A DNA stretch of 47,085 nt from Ramazzottius varieornatus (Eukaryota > Tardigrada > Eutardigrada > Parachela > Ramazzottiidae). A program made the position numbers and the translations under genes. Shown here in pieces: positions 21,892 through 32,693 of the stretch (positions within the stretch are counted from its first letter, which is position 1; each line of letters begins with the position of its first letter). The notes under the pieces are model-generated. The model was not told the origin of the DNA. It saw only the letters and a program-made list of their open reading frames with translations, and searched no databases. Location of the stretch: contig BDGG01000002.1 of NCBI GenBank assembly GCA_001949185.1, positions 705,302-752,386 of the forward strand. Direction: 5' to 3'.

Positions 21892-23352
21892 ATGTCGCAG
21901 ACCAGCGTACTGAGATCGAACGACTCGAGGGAGCTCGTAGAGGACTGGATCTTGAACCTGCGGAAACCTTGTATTATTCGAGACTGCGCAGTGGGAGAGT
22001 GCCTGACGAAATGGAAGCCGGATTACATGGCCAGCACTGTTGGGCACAAGCCTGTCAGCGTTCACGAGTCATCCAGTAACCGCCTACGCTTTCTCAAGAA
22101 GAACTTCACCTACGTCGTTCTACCCTTTGCCGAATTTATCCAAAAAGCCTCCTGTTTTTCTCGTGCCGGTTGCGGGGACTGCGCTGGTGATGATTGCGAC
22201 AGAAGATATTATTATTATCGGGCAGTGGCCGACGACGTCCGGAATACTCCATCCGACTTCCGGCGCGACTTTCCCAGCCTGTCCCCCGACTTCACTGTGC
22301 CCAGCTTCCTCCAACCTGAGAAGATCTTCTCCTGTGTTCTCCGCTGTAGTTCCGCCGACCTCGGGCTGTGGTTACACTACGACGTGCTCGACAACGTGCT
22401 GGTTCAGGTGAAAAAAAAGGGGTTTACTGTGGGAATGATTTGAAGTTTGGAAATTAGAATGCTTGAAGAAACAAAATCAACAAATCAATCAATTGCGTTT
22501 TCCACCCCTTGCCGCATGGGTGGCGGCGCCATAGAATCCTCAGACCAGCCCCTGGTCGTAAGCAGTGACAGCTGGGCAAGTGGCCGCCTGTGCTAGCCGT
22601 TGACTGGATTACTTTCTCGAAACCACAAGGCTGCAGGCCCGCAGCACGCTCCGGCAGCGCTAAGTAGTTGAGTGGCCACCTAACGCTGTCACTTCTTACA
22701 GCCAGGTGCTGGTCTGAAGATTCTATGGCGTAGCCACCGATGCCTTGCCGAATGCCTGGTTTAAGGGAGCTAGGCACGAAGCTGTTGATGGTCGTTTCCG
22801 GAGCAGGCCGTGCCGTAACTGCCGTTTGCTCTTACTTCCGGTAGGTTCGCGGAAGGAAGCGAGCCATTCTTTTCAATCCAGAAGACGCCGAATACCTTTA
22901 TCTCTCCGGGGACAAGTCATTGATCCACGACCCGGAGAATGTGGACCTCGAAGAATTTCCACTGTTTGTAAAAGCAAGGCCGTACGTTTACCAGCTGGAG
23001 CCAGGCGACGTCCTCTTCATTCCCGCCTTCTGGCTCCACTACATGATCTCGGAGGACTTCAGTGTCGCGGTCAATATCTTCTGGTACAACCTTCCTAGGG
23101 AGCTGTACGACCAGAAAGACACGTAAGGTTCAAGAAGTAAGAAGAATAATAAATTCGTTTTTTTCTGTTCGCTGTTTACTTTGCAGATATGGAAACAAGG
23201 AACTTCAACCGTACTTCCGAGCTGCTCAAGGCGTCGACCGAGCGCTGAAGCAGCTGGAAGGTTTACCCATTGACATCCAGAGATTTTATATGCGAATGCT
23301 ACGTTCGAAAATAGATAAAGCATTGGGACTGAGTCGAGACCGTTCGGCATGA
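21892..23352 (+). CDS. TYW5: TYW5, JmjC tRNA wybutosine hydroxylase
   Basis: This is the homologue of TYW5, a 2-oxoglutarate and Fe(II)-dependent JmjC oxygenase that hydroxylates the wybutosine side chain at position 37 of tRNA-Phe. Three exons: 21892-22407, 22845-23122 and 23187-23352. The total is 960 nt, giving 319 residues against 315 in humans. The iron triad is visible: His162 and Asp164 in LWLHYDVLDN, and His237 in FIPAFWLHYMISEDF. Other matches are KPCIIRDCAVGECLTKWKPD, NPEDAEYLYLSG and VNIFWYNLPRELYDQKDTYG. The start is the first ATG after an in-frame stop. Intron 1 contains a 250-bp palindromic element. The gene follows the KLF gene on the same strand by 456 bases. Confidence 0.95.
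22505..22755. repeat. Palindromic element in TYW5 intron 1
   Basis: Arms of about 80 bases at 22511-22590 and 22671-22748 are inverted copies. Both contain gccatagaatc, tcagaccagc and agtgacagc in matching order, and the spacer is about 80 bases. The arms differ by scattered changes, so the insertion is not recent. No coding capacity. Confidence 0.75.
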
Positions 23353-23879
23353 AATGAGCGCGAAGAACCTTCCTTGATTTTTCTTGTTTTGAGTTCAGTT
23401 TCTATTGATGGCAATAGGCACTTCGCGCGGCAGCTTGTTTGTATCATCAGTGTGAGTTGACCACACTGGTATCATGAGCCAAGCTGGGTTTTCAAAGCTG
23501 TTTCCTCAGCGTGAAAATAGTGATTGTTTTCCGAGGTATAATGAGCCCTTTGTAGAAACAGTATTGCTTTCCACGGAATAAGCTGTCCAGGGTCCATCAG
23601 AGAGACTACAGTCCGGTCGCTCGAAATCTGGTACCTGATTTTGCGATTTAAAAATAAAGAAATCATACAAAATTAACGACACTGCGAGCCATACCAACAC
23701 AGCTGTCCACATGCGGTTTGGTTACTTGATCACACCAGTAAAGCTACGGTGTAATTTATGTATAATGTAATTTCGGCCTTGGCTTGTCGTGGTGTATGGC
23801 GAATGTATAGCAGACTTCAAAACAAAATCGGAGAAATAGGTACCAGATTTCGATCGACCGGACTGTACAAGGGTAGAGG
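23353..23879. other. Intergenic after TYW5
   Basis: This holds the 3' end of the TYW5 transcript and then unassigned sequence. No coding region is supported. Confidence 0.45.
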
Positions 23880-24056
23880 AATAGAGCCCTGCAACATGCC
23901 GTACGTTCTGCGCTGCACTGCATTTTACTGCATTGCAGTGCAGTTGCAGTCGCCGAAACGATGAAAAAATGCAGATGCAGTGCAGTTACAGTTTCGGGAA
24001 ACCGGATGCAGTGCAGATGCAGCACGGGTTTTCGCGACTGCTGCAGGGCTCTGCTT
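23880..24056. repeat. Palindromic element with hAT-like ends and TGCAG repeats
   Basis: The ends are inverted: tagagccctgca near 23881 and tgctgcagggctct ending near 24054. The interior is filled with short subterminal words such as tgcagtgcag and gcagttgcag in both orientations. Such clusters of subterminal repeats are typical of hAT elements. It abuts the hAT transposase remnant. Confidence 0.6.
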
Positions 24057-24184
24057 CTGTTACCCCTTCTGAACGACTTTTTAGCCATACCGGTGATGCT
24101 CTCAACAGTAAGCGAACTAGTATGCTGCCTGAAACTCTGAGTGATCTGATGATTATTCGGTGGAACTATCTCGCAGAAGAATAA
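24057..24184 (+). pseudogene. hAT transposase C-terminal remnant
   Basis: The frame reads SVTPSERLFSHTGDALNSKR followed by LPETLSDLMIIRWNYLAEE and a stop. This is the dimerisation domain found at the C-terminus of hAT-family transposases, where the motif is usually ATSAPSERVFS...R..L.PE. Only about 40 residues remain. The preceding sequence is an inverted-repeat element rather than the rest of the transposase, so the gene is a fragment. The half-palindrome at 24196-24336, ending ctgctgcagggctc, may be the 3' end of the original element. Confidence 0.7.
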
Positions 24185-24195
24185 ATGATTATCGA

Positions 24196-24336
24196 TAATA
24201 ATTTATGCAGTATCGATGCAGTAAAATGCAGCTAGACGTTCATGGATGCAGTGCAGTTGCAGTTTCCCTCGGTCAGAATAAATGCAGTGCAGTGCAGGTG
24301 CAGAACGGATATTTCGTGCTGCTGCAGGGCTCCATG
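24196..24336. repeat. TGCAG-rich half element, probable hAT 3' end
   Basis: This stretch shares the words gatgcagtgcagttgcag and gctgctgcagggctc with the element at 23880-24056 but lacks a matching left end. It may be the right subterminal region of the element that carried the transposase remnant. Confidence 0.5.
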
Positions 24337-24354
24337 GAGGAACCGCTGTGCATA

Positions 24355-26086
24355 CTGTATTCCCGCGAAAGTTTTGCGCAGTCACGTGAAATGCCCGTAA
24401 ATTACGCCTGGCAGGGACAAAAAAGGTCTGTCTTCAATCAAACTCGTCAATCAATTGGCATACACTTTATTCTTCCGAGAAAGAGTCTTCCACCGAACTG
24501 AAACTACGCTCGAAAGACCTTTCCAAATCATCAGGGCTATCCAGAATCTCTTCCTGACTAGCTAACATATACAGCGGTTCTGGCATTATACGAGCACCAA
24601 CGAAAGAGTTTTCTACCGTAGAGACTTTGATTTTCTCCCAGGCTTCTGAAACAAATTTTATGAAATCTTGACGGCACGGCTTCTTCAAATACCCGCTCTT
24701 GGTGACAGCGGTGCAATTGTCTCTCCACAAGTGGTAAGATTTGCGTAGGTACGGTTTGAAGAGGAAGTTGACACTAATGTCCAAACGTTGGTAGGTACCA
24801 GTGGGACCAGCAGGAATGAACACCTGTTCGATCCCCAGATTTTCCAGTAAGAGCTGACTCTCGAAACTCCCATGAGCCGGCGCACGATCACGAATCAAGG
24901 TACCGCCATCATGTCTTCCGTCAAACGTTTTCTTGATCCAGAACCGGTCAAAGGCTGAATTCCACCAACCCGAATGAGTACTGAAGATGCGGACGTTTTC
25001 GGGAATCTCCAACTTGTTGAGGATTCTCGGCGACAGCTTTCCGGTTTTTTTGTTACCTTTGAACACAACGGAAGCTGGAAATTCCCAACCGTTGGCGCTG
25101 ATCGTGAAGCACACCGTGAGACACTCAGGATCTCCTGGAAGTTGCACTACTCGCACTTCCTTGGCACCTTTCGGGGACAAAGACTTTTTGTAGGTGTTCT
25201 GCAGCCTGACTGATGTTTGGTCCATGTTCATTATGAGGTAAGGATGAGGGTTGTTGATGAAGACAGCTTCGAATATCCTGTGTAGGAAAAATTCTTCCTG
25301 GATCTGCAGAAAAGAAAGAGGTAAATGGCAGTCAACTTTGCGCATGAAGTCACAAATCGTAATGTCATAGCAAGTGACGAGGCTTAAGGGAAATTTCACA
25401 ATATGACGTCACACATTGTACATAAGCAGATCCCTTATCTTATCTTCTTCCGTTTGGGCAAACTTTCAGCCAATCTTCTTTGTGACTCGTAGCACTAGTC
25501 CGCGTCACTGCCTGAAGTCTCCGACCCAGCCTTTTGAAGCTTCGAATCCCGTGACTCCTCGCTCAGCGGCGACAGCAATAGCCATATGTCGAGTTGGTTT
25601 GGAGGCCTTCTGGCGGTCTTCATATCGCTTGTACACTTCCTCTTCGAGCTCGTGGTGCTGAATTCTCCTGCCAGAGTTGTTGATCTTATCCAGGAGCTTT
25701 CCAGACTTGTCCATGACAAAAGTTGCTGTAGATACATACTGTACAAGGTTTTCAAACAAGTTGGAGCATTTCTTACTTCCAAGCACGCATTGTCGATTCC
25801 AGAATCCCGACGGCTTTGGCATAACTGCCAAGGCTTCCCTCCCACCTCTCCAAGGCACTAACGTGACGCTTCGCCTCCTCAACGGAGTGTGTATTATGAG
25901 ATTTAGAAGTCATTCCGACGAGATACCTGTCACATGGGCTTCCGGACAGAAAATCAGAAAACAAATCCAACAAGTGAAAACTCGATGGGCCCCAATCAGG
26001 CAATCAATGCATTGTACATTAAAGTGTTCGTAGGCTTGATTTATGGGCATGACACGTGACTGCGCAAAACTTTCACGGGAATACAG
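24355..26086 (-). mobile_element. Pogo/Tigger-like DNA transposon, intact ends
   Basis: A 1732-base element. Its ends, 24355 to about 24408 and about 26033-26086, are inverted copies that start CTGTATTCCCG(C/T)GAAAG and share GCGCAGTCACGTG. A TA dinucleotide flanks each end (24353-24354 and 26087-26088), as expected for Tc1/mariner/pogo insertion. The only cargo is a minus-strand transposase gene. The ends match at about 85 percent over 54 bases, so the insertion is not very young. Confidence 0.85.
24467..26000 (-). pseudogene. Decayed pogo-type (DDE_1) transposase
   Basis: The transposase of the element above. The catalytic part, 24467 to about 25300, is open and includes LIMNMDQTSV, LTVCFTISANGWEFPASVVF, GGTLIRDRAPAH and TYQRLDISVN. 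These supply three acidic positions where DDE_1 enzymes have them. An acceptor ctgcag precedes IQEEFF. Upstream, near 25505-25700, lies a CENP-B-type helix-turn-helix (ELEEEVYKRYEDRQKA, then FEASKGWVGDFRQ), interrupted by TGA codons after FRQ and again after RVTKKIG. Farther upstream, near 25870-25990, a psq-like segment (VEEAKRHVSALERWEGSLGS) is in another frame, and I could not join it by splicing in phase. The gene is therefore probably inactive. Confidence 0.75.
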
Positions 26087-26088
26087 TA

Positions 26089-26992
26089 CCGTGGAGCCGC
26101 AAAACATGGAAGCCGTAGAGGCACTTACCACTACTAACAAACATTACCATTGATCTAATATGCACAAAGACCACGCCCCGGCAGAGTCGGTTACTTTGCT
26201 CGCACTGTTTACGGCCTATGGTGATGGGTCAACCTGCAATACGTGCTACGAAAAACTACACGGGGTGACGCTCCAGATATGATTCAGATCAAAGGGAAGG
26301 GATCAAGCGCGAGGGGAATGATGCGGAAAGCGGCAGAACATTGACGAGTCAAGCTGCTTGCGCAACAACGTTGTGATTTCGCTTAGAAGTGATTTATGTG
26401 TCACGTGCCCTTGCTCACCCTTGAGCGATCTTAGTTTGCCCACGTGGTTCGATATTTTCTTACGGTAGCAGCTCCGCAGTGAGCCGAAGCTAGTCCGACA
26501 ATGACTTCATCACTGAAAGACTGGCGTGACGTACGTACGCGTTCCTCTACCCCTCTGGTCTCTCTGGGTCCATTGCGCGCTGGCTAAAGATATGGTGTCG
26601 TGTCAGCGTATCTGACGTATATATTCAATGTTATCTGACGTATATATTCAATGTTATCTGACGTATATATTCAATGTTATCTGACGTATAACGAATTACA
26701 CCAGCAATTCCGCTGTTTCTGATTGTTGATCGGCTATTTTCATCAACCACATTTGTCAATTGTCATTTAAGTTTCCTCAGCTTTCCTCTCACTGGCAATC
26801 CTTATCCGTCAGCTTGTCTTTCGTGTGGTTCGTGGACGCCCTTGATCTTACCTAAGAAGGAGACGACTTTGCTCGTGGAAGCGGTGTGTGCTGGAATGTG
26901 ACGATTCAACATTCAGTGTTGTTGTGAATGTCTCGTAAGTCCTGACGTTTTACCTGTCGTTTCGCTGCAGTTGCCTGTCCTGAAGCAACGTC
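26089..26992. other. Intergenic and promoter region of the coiled-coil gene
   Basis: No coding region is seen. A 23-base tandem repeat lies at 26609-26690. The 5' leader of the gene that starts at 26993 must lie to the right. Confidence 0.5.
26609..26690. repeat. Tandem repeat, 23-base unit, 3.6 copies
   Basis: Three identical copies of a 23-base unit beginning tatctgacgtatatattcaa at 26609, 26632 and 26655, followed by a 13-base partial copy. The unit contains tgacgta, which resembles a CRE/ATF half-site. The perfect identity suggests recent slippage. Confidence 0.9.
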
Positions 26993-28144
26993 ATGCCTCC
27001 ACGGAAGAACACACCGATTGTGAGGCCTGTCAGCTCGGGAACGACAAGGGCAGAGCGAGCACAAGCAAGGCAATCGACCAAGGATCGTCTGTCGGAGGAG
27101 ATTGAGTACCAACCTCCCAAAGTGGCGCGCCAGACATCCTCCAAGTCTTCGCTCACAGAAAACAAGGATGAAAAGCTGATCGTCAATACCATCAACAGAC
27201 TTAAAGCACAGAATAAAGCTCTGGAGGACGACGGGCACGCTGTGGAAAACTTTATCCGGACAGCAAGCAAAAATGATCCGCAGTATTTGTGAGCAACCAA
27301 CTGTTGATTCTTTGTTATACTGTATTGTTTATACTGAATTCGTGATCTCGACCGTTGTTGTATTTTCCAGGGAAATACAAGCAGTTGAAGCAGAAGAAGC
27401 TACGTTACGAGCAGAAATTACGGAGCTAGACGAATCGAACGAAAACCTGAAGGAATTGCTGGCGGAATATCGTAATCGGAATTTCCGTAAGATCGAGATC
27501 TCTTTGTCGTTTTTCTTTCACCGGTGGATTTGATGTTTAGATTTTTGCAGCCATGTGTACTTCCATTCGCGCTCATGGGGGCAGAATCAACAAGCTGGCA
27601 AAGAGATTCTCTTCGTCAGGAAAAGCTGACTTGAGAAGGTAGTCCATCGATTGGGATCTGGGAGCTCAGTAAACAAGCTCGACAAGACGTTTTACCCAAG
27701 TAGCCCATTCCTACATTGTTCTAGGCTGGAAGCGTGCGCCACTTGGATACACGGATCTATCGAGTTTGACCGTTTTCCAAGTGGCGCACGTTCGCGGTGT
27801 ATCTGTCTGTAAGCGTGCGCAAGTCATGGGCACGATCTTGTCGAGTTTGTTTGCCCAGGTTTTGACCTGGGATCCACTCTTAACCAGCTGAGTTTTTCTG
27901 TGAATTAAATTTCATAACCTTGTCCGGTTTCAGGGAACAAGAAACACTGAGGGAAATGACGAAAGAGACGGCAGCCAACCTGCATATTCTCAAACATCTG
28001 CCAGTGCTGGCTGCTCAGAAGAAGCACGACGAGGAGGCGGTCGGCCCCACGATCAACGGGATGGAGTTTATGGATGTAGAGATCCTCCGGGGTTTGGAGG
28101 ACGGATTCCAGAAACTCCAGGTGGAAGTCTTTGGTGCGTTATAA
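26993..28144 (+). CDS. Coiled-coil protein of unknown function
   Basis: I do not recognise this protein. Four exons fit in phase: 26993-27288, 27371-27486, 27551-27638 and 27934-28144. The total is 711 nt, giving 236 residues. The first 60 residues are basic and low in hydrophobics (MPPRKNTPIVRPVSSGTTRA). From about residue 65 to 140 the sequence shows heptad-like Leu/Ile spacing with many Glu and Lys (INRLKAQNKALEDD, EAEEATLRAEITELDESNEN). The last exon is acidic-amphipathic (EQETLREMTKETAANLHILK). This layout is common in small cytoskeletal or kinetochore subunits, but I would not name one. The ATG follows a cag-rich leader and is the first in frame. Intron 3 holds a hairpin array. Confidence 0.75.
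27655..27875. repeat. Hairpin array, two units with both outer ends
   Basis: It opens with ctgggagctcagtaaacaag at about 27658 and closes with ttgtcgagtttgtttgccca near 27855. Units lie at about 27696-27750 and 27776-27830. It fills much of intron 3 of the coiled-coil gene and is the best copy for defining the element ends. Confidence 0.85.
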
Positions 28145-28895
28145 CTTAAGCGCAATCAGTTTTGTAAACCAAAGACGTTTACACGTCTGTACATACCCAG
28201 AGGTTTCAAACCGTCCTCAAAGTGGTCGGTTATTGACAAATAATTTCGGGATTTTCTTAGGGCGATGTTACTTAATGATCTCTGCGTTTTATGGGCACGC
28301 TTGTGTCTAGCTTGATTTTGGTTTAATAATTGGCAAAGCTCAGATGAAAACGGAAGATTACACACTGAAATGAAAACTTGAATGGGATCAACGATGGATT
28401 GATATCCAGGAATGTATTCTGACAATCATCTGAAAATTCTCGTAAGTAGGAAAATGTATCTATGTTACCAGAAATTTGGCAAACATGATTTCTCGCAACG
28501 ACTAAAAGGAAAAAGAATGTGAGAAGATTTTTCCAAAAAGTCATCTTGGTAAATCGGCTTTTCGAATTGTCATGTTGTCAGCAGCAAGATTGATGATTGT
28601 CTGCTGAGGACAGTGTTGTCATCTTGACGAATGCTTTGGAATAGCCTGAGTATAGTACTGTAGAAGACTCATGCACCGCGAGGCTCGCGTGAATAATCTC
28701 AACGTGGTACTATTCTCCCCTGCAGCTACTGAGAAGGTCCTCGTTATGACTGTGGCAGTCAAATAACTTCAGTTATTTCTGACGAGTACAGTGTGAGAGC
28801 TCCACATAACACCATCGGTTCCACTGTGCAGCGTCTTTTTCAGTCTTGGCAATTTTCTCGGTTCTCGTGGGGAAGTTTATAGAAATAGAGTTTGA
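28145..28895. other. Intergenic before the sulfotransferase
   Basis: No supported coding region. It contains the 3' end of the coiled-coil gene transcript and the promoter of the sulfotransferase. Confidence 0.5.
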
Positions 28896-30776
28896 ATGGC
28901 AATGGCGGCAGTTGCTTCGGCGAACGCTACAGTCGACAAGGATATCATCCGCAAGAAGTACCCCGTCCCCGAGAAGATGCCAACACCCTACGAGATTGGC
29001 TACCACCACGCAGACTGGCTGTAAGAAAGTCGGCACAAGGATTTTTCGCAAAACCATCTTGAAGTTTCTTCCGGATAAAAGTTCATTCCATCTTGCAGGA
29101 AGGATTACAAAGGCTGCACGGTGGAGTACCCCAAGTACCTGACTCTACAGGACGTGGAGACCTTCGAAGCCTCACCGCTGGACATTCCCGTTTGCGCTTT
29201 CCCCAAAACCGGTATGTCTAGCCCTATTTCGTCTTCTCTCCAGAATGATATACTTCAAACTTGAAGATACAAACGTAGAAATAAGGCGTAATATTCCTCT
29301 TTTCATCCGGTGTATGAATACGTTAGCGTTTAATCTGCACCTGTTTGACGTTACTTCGATGGTGGTATCTCTTCAGCTGAAACTGAAGAATATATTGTTT
29401 AGAAACCTCGCCGGATAAGAATTTTTACAAGAAAACTGATAATTTACTCTCCGAGTTGTCTTTCTGTGTTGCGAGATGGACTGAGGTGACGACATGATTG
29501 TGTTTCTGTAGGGACGACATGGATGAACGGTATTGTGATGGGCGTGTTGGCCAACGGTGATCGTAAGGTCTATTACGACGCTCCTCTGGAGATGAAGAGT
29601 CCCTTCTTGTGTCGTTGTGAACCAGAGCAGCCGGTCGGGATGCGTCCCATCGACATTGTCAAGAAGCGCCCGCCGGGTCGTTCCTTCTTCACACATCTGG
29701 CTTACCAAGCATTGCCCGAGAGCCTCTTGAGAGCTGGTTCCAAGGTACGGTCTTAAAACGCCTGACGAAGCCTGAAATCTTTTCCTGTAATTGTTGCTGG
29801 TATTTTTCCGCAGAAAGTGTACATTTGGCGCAACCCGAAAGACACCATCATTTCCGAGTATCACTTCTTGCAAGCTCAAACCCGCATTCAGTTTCACGGA
29901 GACCTGGACGAGGTCGTGGATTCGTTCGTCAACGACAGGGTCGGCTTCGGTCCTTTCTTCGACCATCTAGCCAGCTTCTGGAAACATCGAAACGACGACC
30001 CCAACATTTTCTTCTGCTCGTTCGAAGAACTGAAACGGGTACGCGTAACTCACAGATTACAGATTCGTTTCGATGTTCAGAATGTAGGCCGACAGGCCCG
30101 AAAAGATCCTCTACAAGGGGCGCACGCCTTGAGCCATCGACACTGGAACGTAGACACTTGGAAAAGCAAGTTCGACAAAGATTGTTTTTTCAAGTGACGC
30201 ACGCTTCCAGCCAACAACGGTGACAACGTGCGTCGCTTGGGGGGACGATCGAGCTTGTCAAGGTCGTGTTTTCAAATGGCGCCAGCTTCCATCCGATACA
30301 GAGAGAAAGTGCGCCACCTGTGAGAAACAGTCTTTTCCAGTTCGCTTGCCCATCTCAGGTCCGTTCCTTCTGAAATTATCTTGACTACATTCAGGACTTC
30401 CATAACGTTGTGAGACGTTTGGGCAAGTACCTCGGCAAGGACCTTACTGACGAGCAGATTCAAGTTGTTCACGAAGAAACAGACTTCCCGAAGTTCCAGT
30501 CCAACAATCTGTTGAACAAGTCGAAGGCGCACGAGCAAGGATACCTGGACTTCAACCGACACCAGTTCATTCGGGATGGTACTGTTTACTTCCAGAAATT
30601 TTCCACGAAAACTTTAATGAACGATTTTTTCAGAATTTCGGTATTATTTGGCAGGCTCAGTGGGACAGTGGAAGAAGCTCTTCACACCGGAAATGAACAG
30701 GAAAGTGGATGCCTGGGTGGAAAAGAACATGAAGCGTCCAGAACTACAGGGAATGAAACTGGAATTCGAAATCTGA
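28896..30776 (+). CDS. Cytosolic sulfotransferase (SULT family)
   Basis: This is a cytosolic sulfotransferase that moves a sulfonate group from PAPS to small hydroxyl or amine substrates. Six exons: 28896-29020, 29099-29211, 29512-29744, 29814-30038, 30395-30578 and 30655-30776. The total is 1002 nt, giving 333 residues, typical for SULTs. The 5'-phosphosulfate loop FPKTGTTWMNG spans the exon 2/3 join. THLAYQALPE carries the probable catalytic His. VYIWRNPKDTIISEYHF is the 3'-phosphate-binding block, and RDGSVGQWKKLFTPEM corresponds to the RKGxxGDWK motif with changes at Lys and Asp. There is no signal peptide or membrane anchor. Intron 4 holds a triple hairpin array. The substrate class cannot be assigned. 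Confidence 0.95.
30105..30350. repeat. Hairpin array, three units (sulfotransferase intron 4)
   Basis: Units lie at about 30113-30165 (decayed), 30188-30243 and 30270-30330. The middle unit has gtgacgcacg on the left and cgtgcgtcgc on the right. This is a shared change from the family consensus that keeps pairing. Confidence 0.75.
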
Positions 30777-30921
30777 AAGATAAGTTTGACCCGTCAGGGA
30801 AAAATTCTAAAGTAGACTAAATTTATCGTAAACTCAGAACAGACACCATTCGCTATCACCATCGGTGAAAAACAAACTTTTAAATATTTTCATGGTTTAC
30901 AGTTTAGACTAGGCTACGATC

Positions 30922-31408
30922 AGAGAAGTTGCATTTTGCGCAGATGGTTTGGACAAACTAGAACCAATGAATTTTGAAAATCGAAGTTTATAAAAGCATT
31001 CGTTAGAACCTTTGAGAAGTTGCACAACGCGGGCGAGTTTGAGAAAAACGATGGGACAAACGACCGCTGCTGGTCATGTTCGGCAGTAATTAGCCCACCA
31101 AGTTAAAAAAGAGCCGGCTAAAATGCAAATCTGATTAACTGATTGTCCGGCGTGGAGGCCCTGTGTTGCCCGGGCACCGATTACGCTTCCTAGTGTTTCG
31201 GGCCAGCCAGGGCAGTACTGACGGCAATTCGTTCATGTTTGAAATCTACGGGTGATTTTCTTCGTGATTCACGAACGAAGCCCCCCTCCCCTTCGTTTCG
31301 TGGATCGCGAGGCGAATTACAAATCTTGAATGTTTAAACTTTTCTAAATGCAATCGTTTTGTCCAAACTGTCGTTTGTTCAAACCATCTGTGCAAAGTGC
31401 AACTTCTC
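30922..31408. repeat. 490-bp inverted-repeat element
   Basis: Ends 30922-30958 and 31373-31408 are inverted copies with about three differences over 37 positions, beginning AGAGAAGTTGCA and containing CAGATGGTTTG. The word tttggacaaa recurs inside. No transposase is encoded. It lies between the sulfotransferase and the DDE transposon. Confidence 0.65.
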
Positions 31409-31409
31409 T

Positions 31410-32381
31410 ATTTCAAACACTTCTCATGCACGAATTTCACAACAGCGTTATGTAATTGTTTAGAGCGAAAGTGACTCGCTGAAAAAATGGCCGCACATCG
31501 GGACTTGGTGGCTCTTTCGTGGCCACGTTGGCGTCTCGTATTTCGCAGACAATAGTGGCGTAGGTGGCCAGCACTTCGAGGAGTTGCAATATCAACCACA
31601 ATGACGACGATGATACTCACCAACATATCAGCAAAGGTATTCGCGTAGCAGAAAAGGGCGTGGCGTAGCCGAATGAAATACTGTCGGTTGATATTCTGCC
31701 GATCGGGTAATCCCGGTGGTATCATCACTCTTGGCTGCTGTCGCTGACACTTGCTGGTCCAACTTCAGGTCCGCCATTGGAGAATAATTATCAAACTGGT
31801 CGGGATCGTTTACCCAAGCGGCGCGCCCCTTCAGCCGGTAACACTTTTAACGTCCGCGACTTGGGAAGACCATATTTTCGAGTTTGCCTGCAAAGTCCCC
31901 CTTCTCCTAATGTAATACAGACCGGAAGTCAGAGTCTCGGAGGGCTTACTTGACTCTCACAGTGCAAACAAAGCGAGAGGCGTAGCAAAGTCTGCGCGAC
32001 TGTGCTGGAGGTGTAGCAGTAGACCCATGGCTCCTGTAGATCCCACATGAATCTGTGTTTTCGATTCACATACGCAAAAAATCAGGGTTTCGAATTAGAA
32101 TTTCGCTTTGCGCTGGGGACCGAGTCAAGCTGGACTGCGACCACAAGTAAAGCTAGAACGTTTGCGGAAAGATAAGCTGGGCAAATGGTTCGTTTTCTCC
32201 AGTTTGCTGCCTTATTTCCGTTAACGAACTGATCATTGACCTAACTTGGAGGATCACTTCCGAACTCCATGCACATCGAGGCTGATGGTACGGTCTCTGA
32301 GGTGCCTGTTTTGGAAGGTGTTTGATATGAAGATAAATCGTCCGCCAGTGTGTATACGTACGATCTGTCACGAAGACTCTC
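31410..32381. other. Intergenic, one single hairpin unit, no supported gene
   Basis: I find no coding region to support. A minus-strand frame near 31408-31728 includes a hydrophobic run (MLVSIIVVIVVDIA) but has no partner exon. A long minus-strand frame at 32153-32740 crosses the left end of the transposon and is most likely chance. Confidence 0.45.
31795..31885. repeat. Single hairpin unit, intergenic
   Basis: One palindrome at about 31811-31868, left arm acccaagcggcgcgcc and right arm cgtccgcgacttggg, preceded by a linker-like tcgggatcgttt. Confidence 0.65.
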
Positions 32382-32693
32382 ACGAGGGGATTTTTCCAAT
32401 CCGCCGCCTCTGATCCTCGAACCGACATCACAGGTGGATGGAGAAGATTTTTCTCTATATAGTCTGAGCCGGAAACCTCGTCATATTTCCGTTCCTGGAA
32501 TAAACTGCAGGAACCGGAAGTTACGTCAAAATTAGGGCGGTACTGTACATTGACCGAGGCACAATCAATAAGTTTGATTGACTCATAGTTGATTGGCCAA
32601 AATTGATTGTTCCTTCCATCATATGAGCTTGTCGCTGTCGCATGACGCATCTTTTGTTGATTCTCTCCTCCATAATCTTCCCACAACACTGCG

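Noticed and set aside
27118-27135. aagtggcgcgcc inside the coiled-coil gene exon 1
   Set aside because: It resembles a hairpin arm but has no partner arm or linker, and the protein reading frame explains it.
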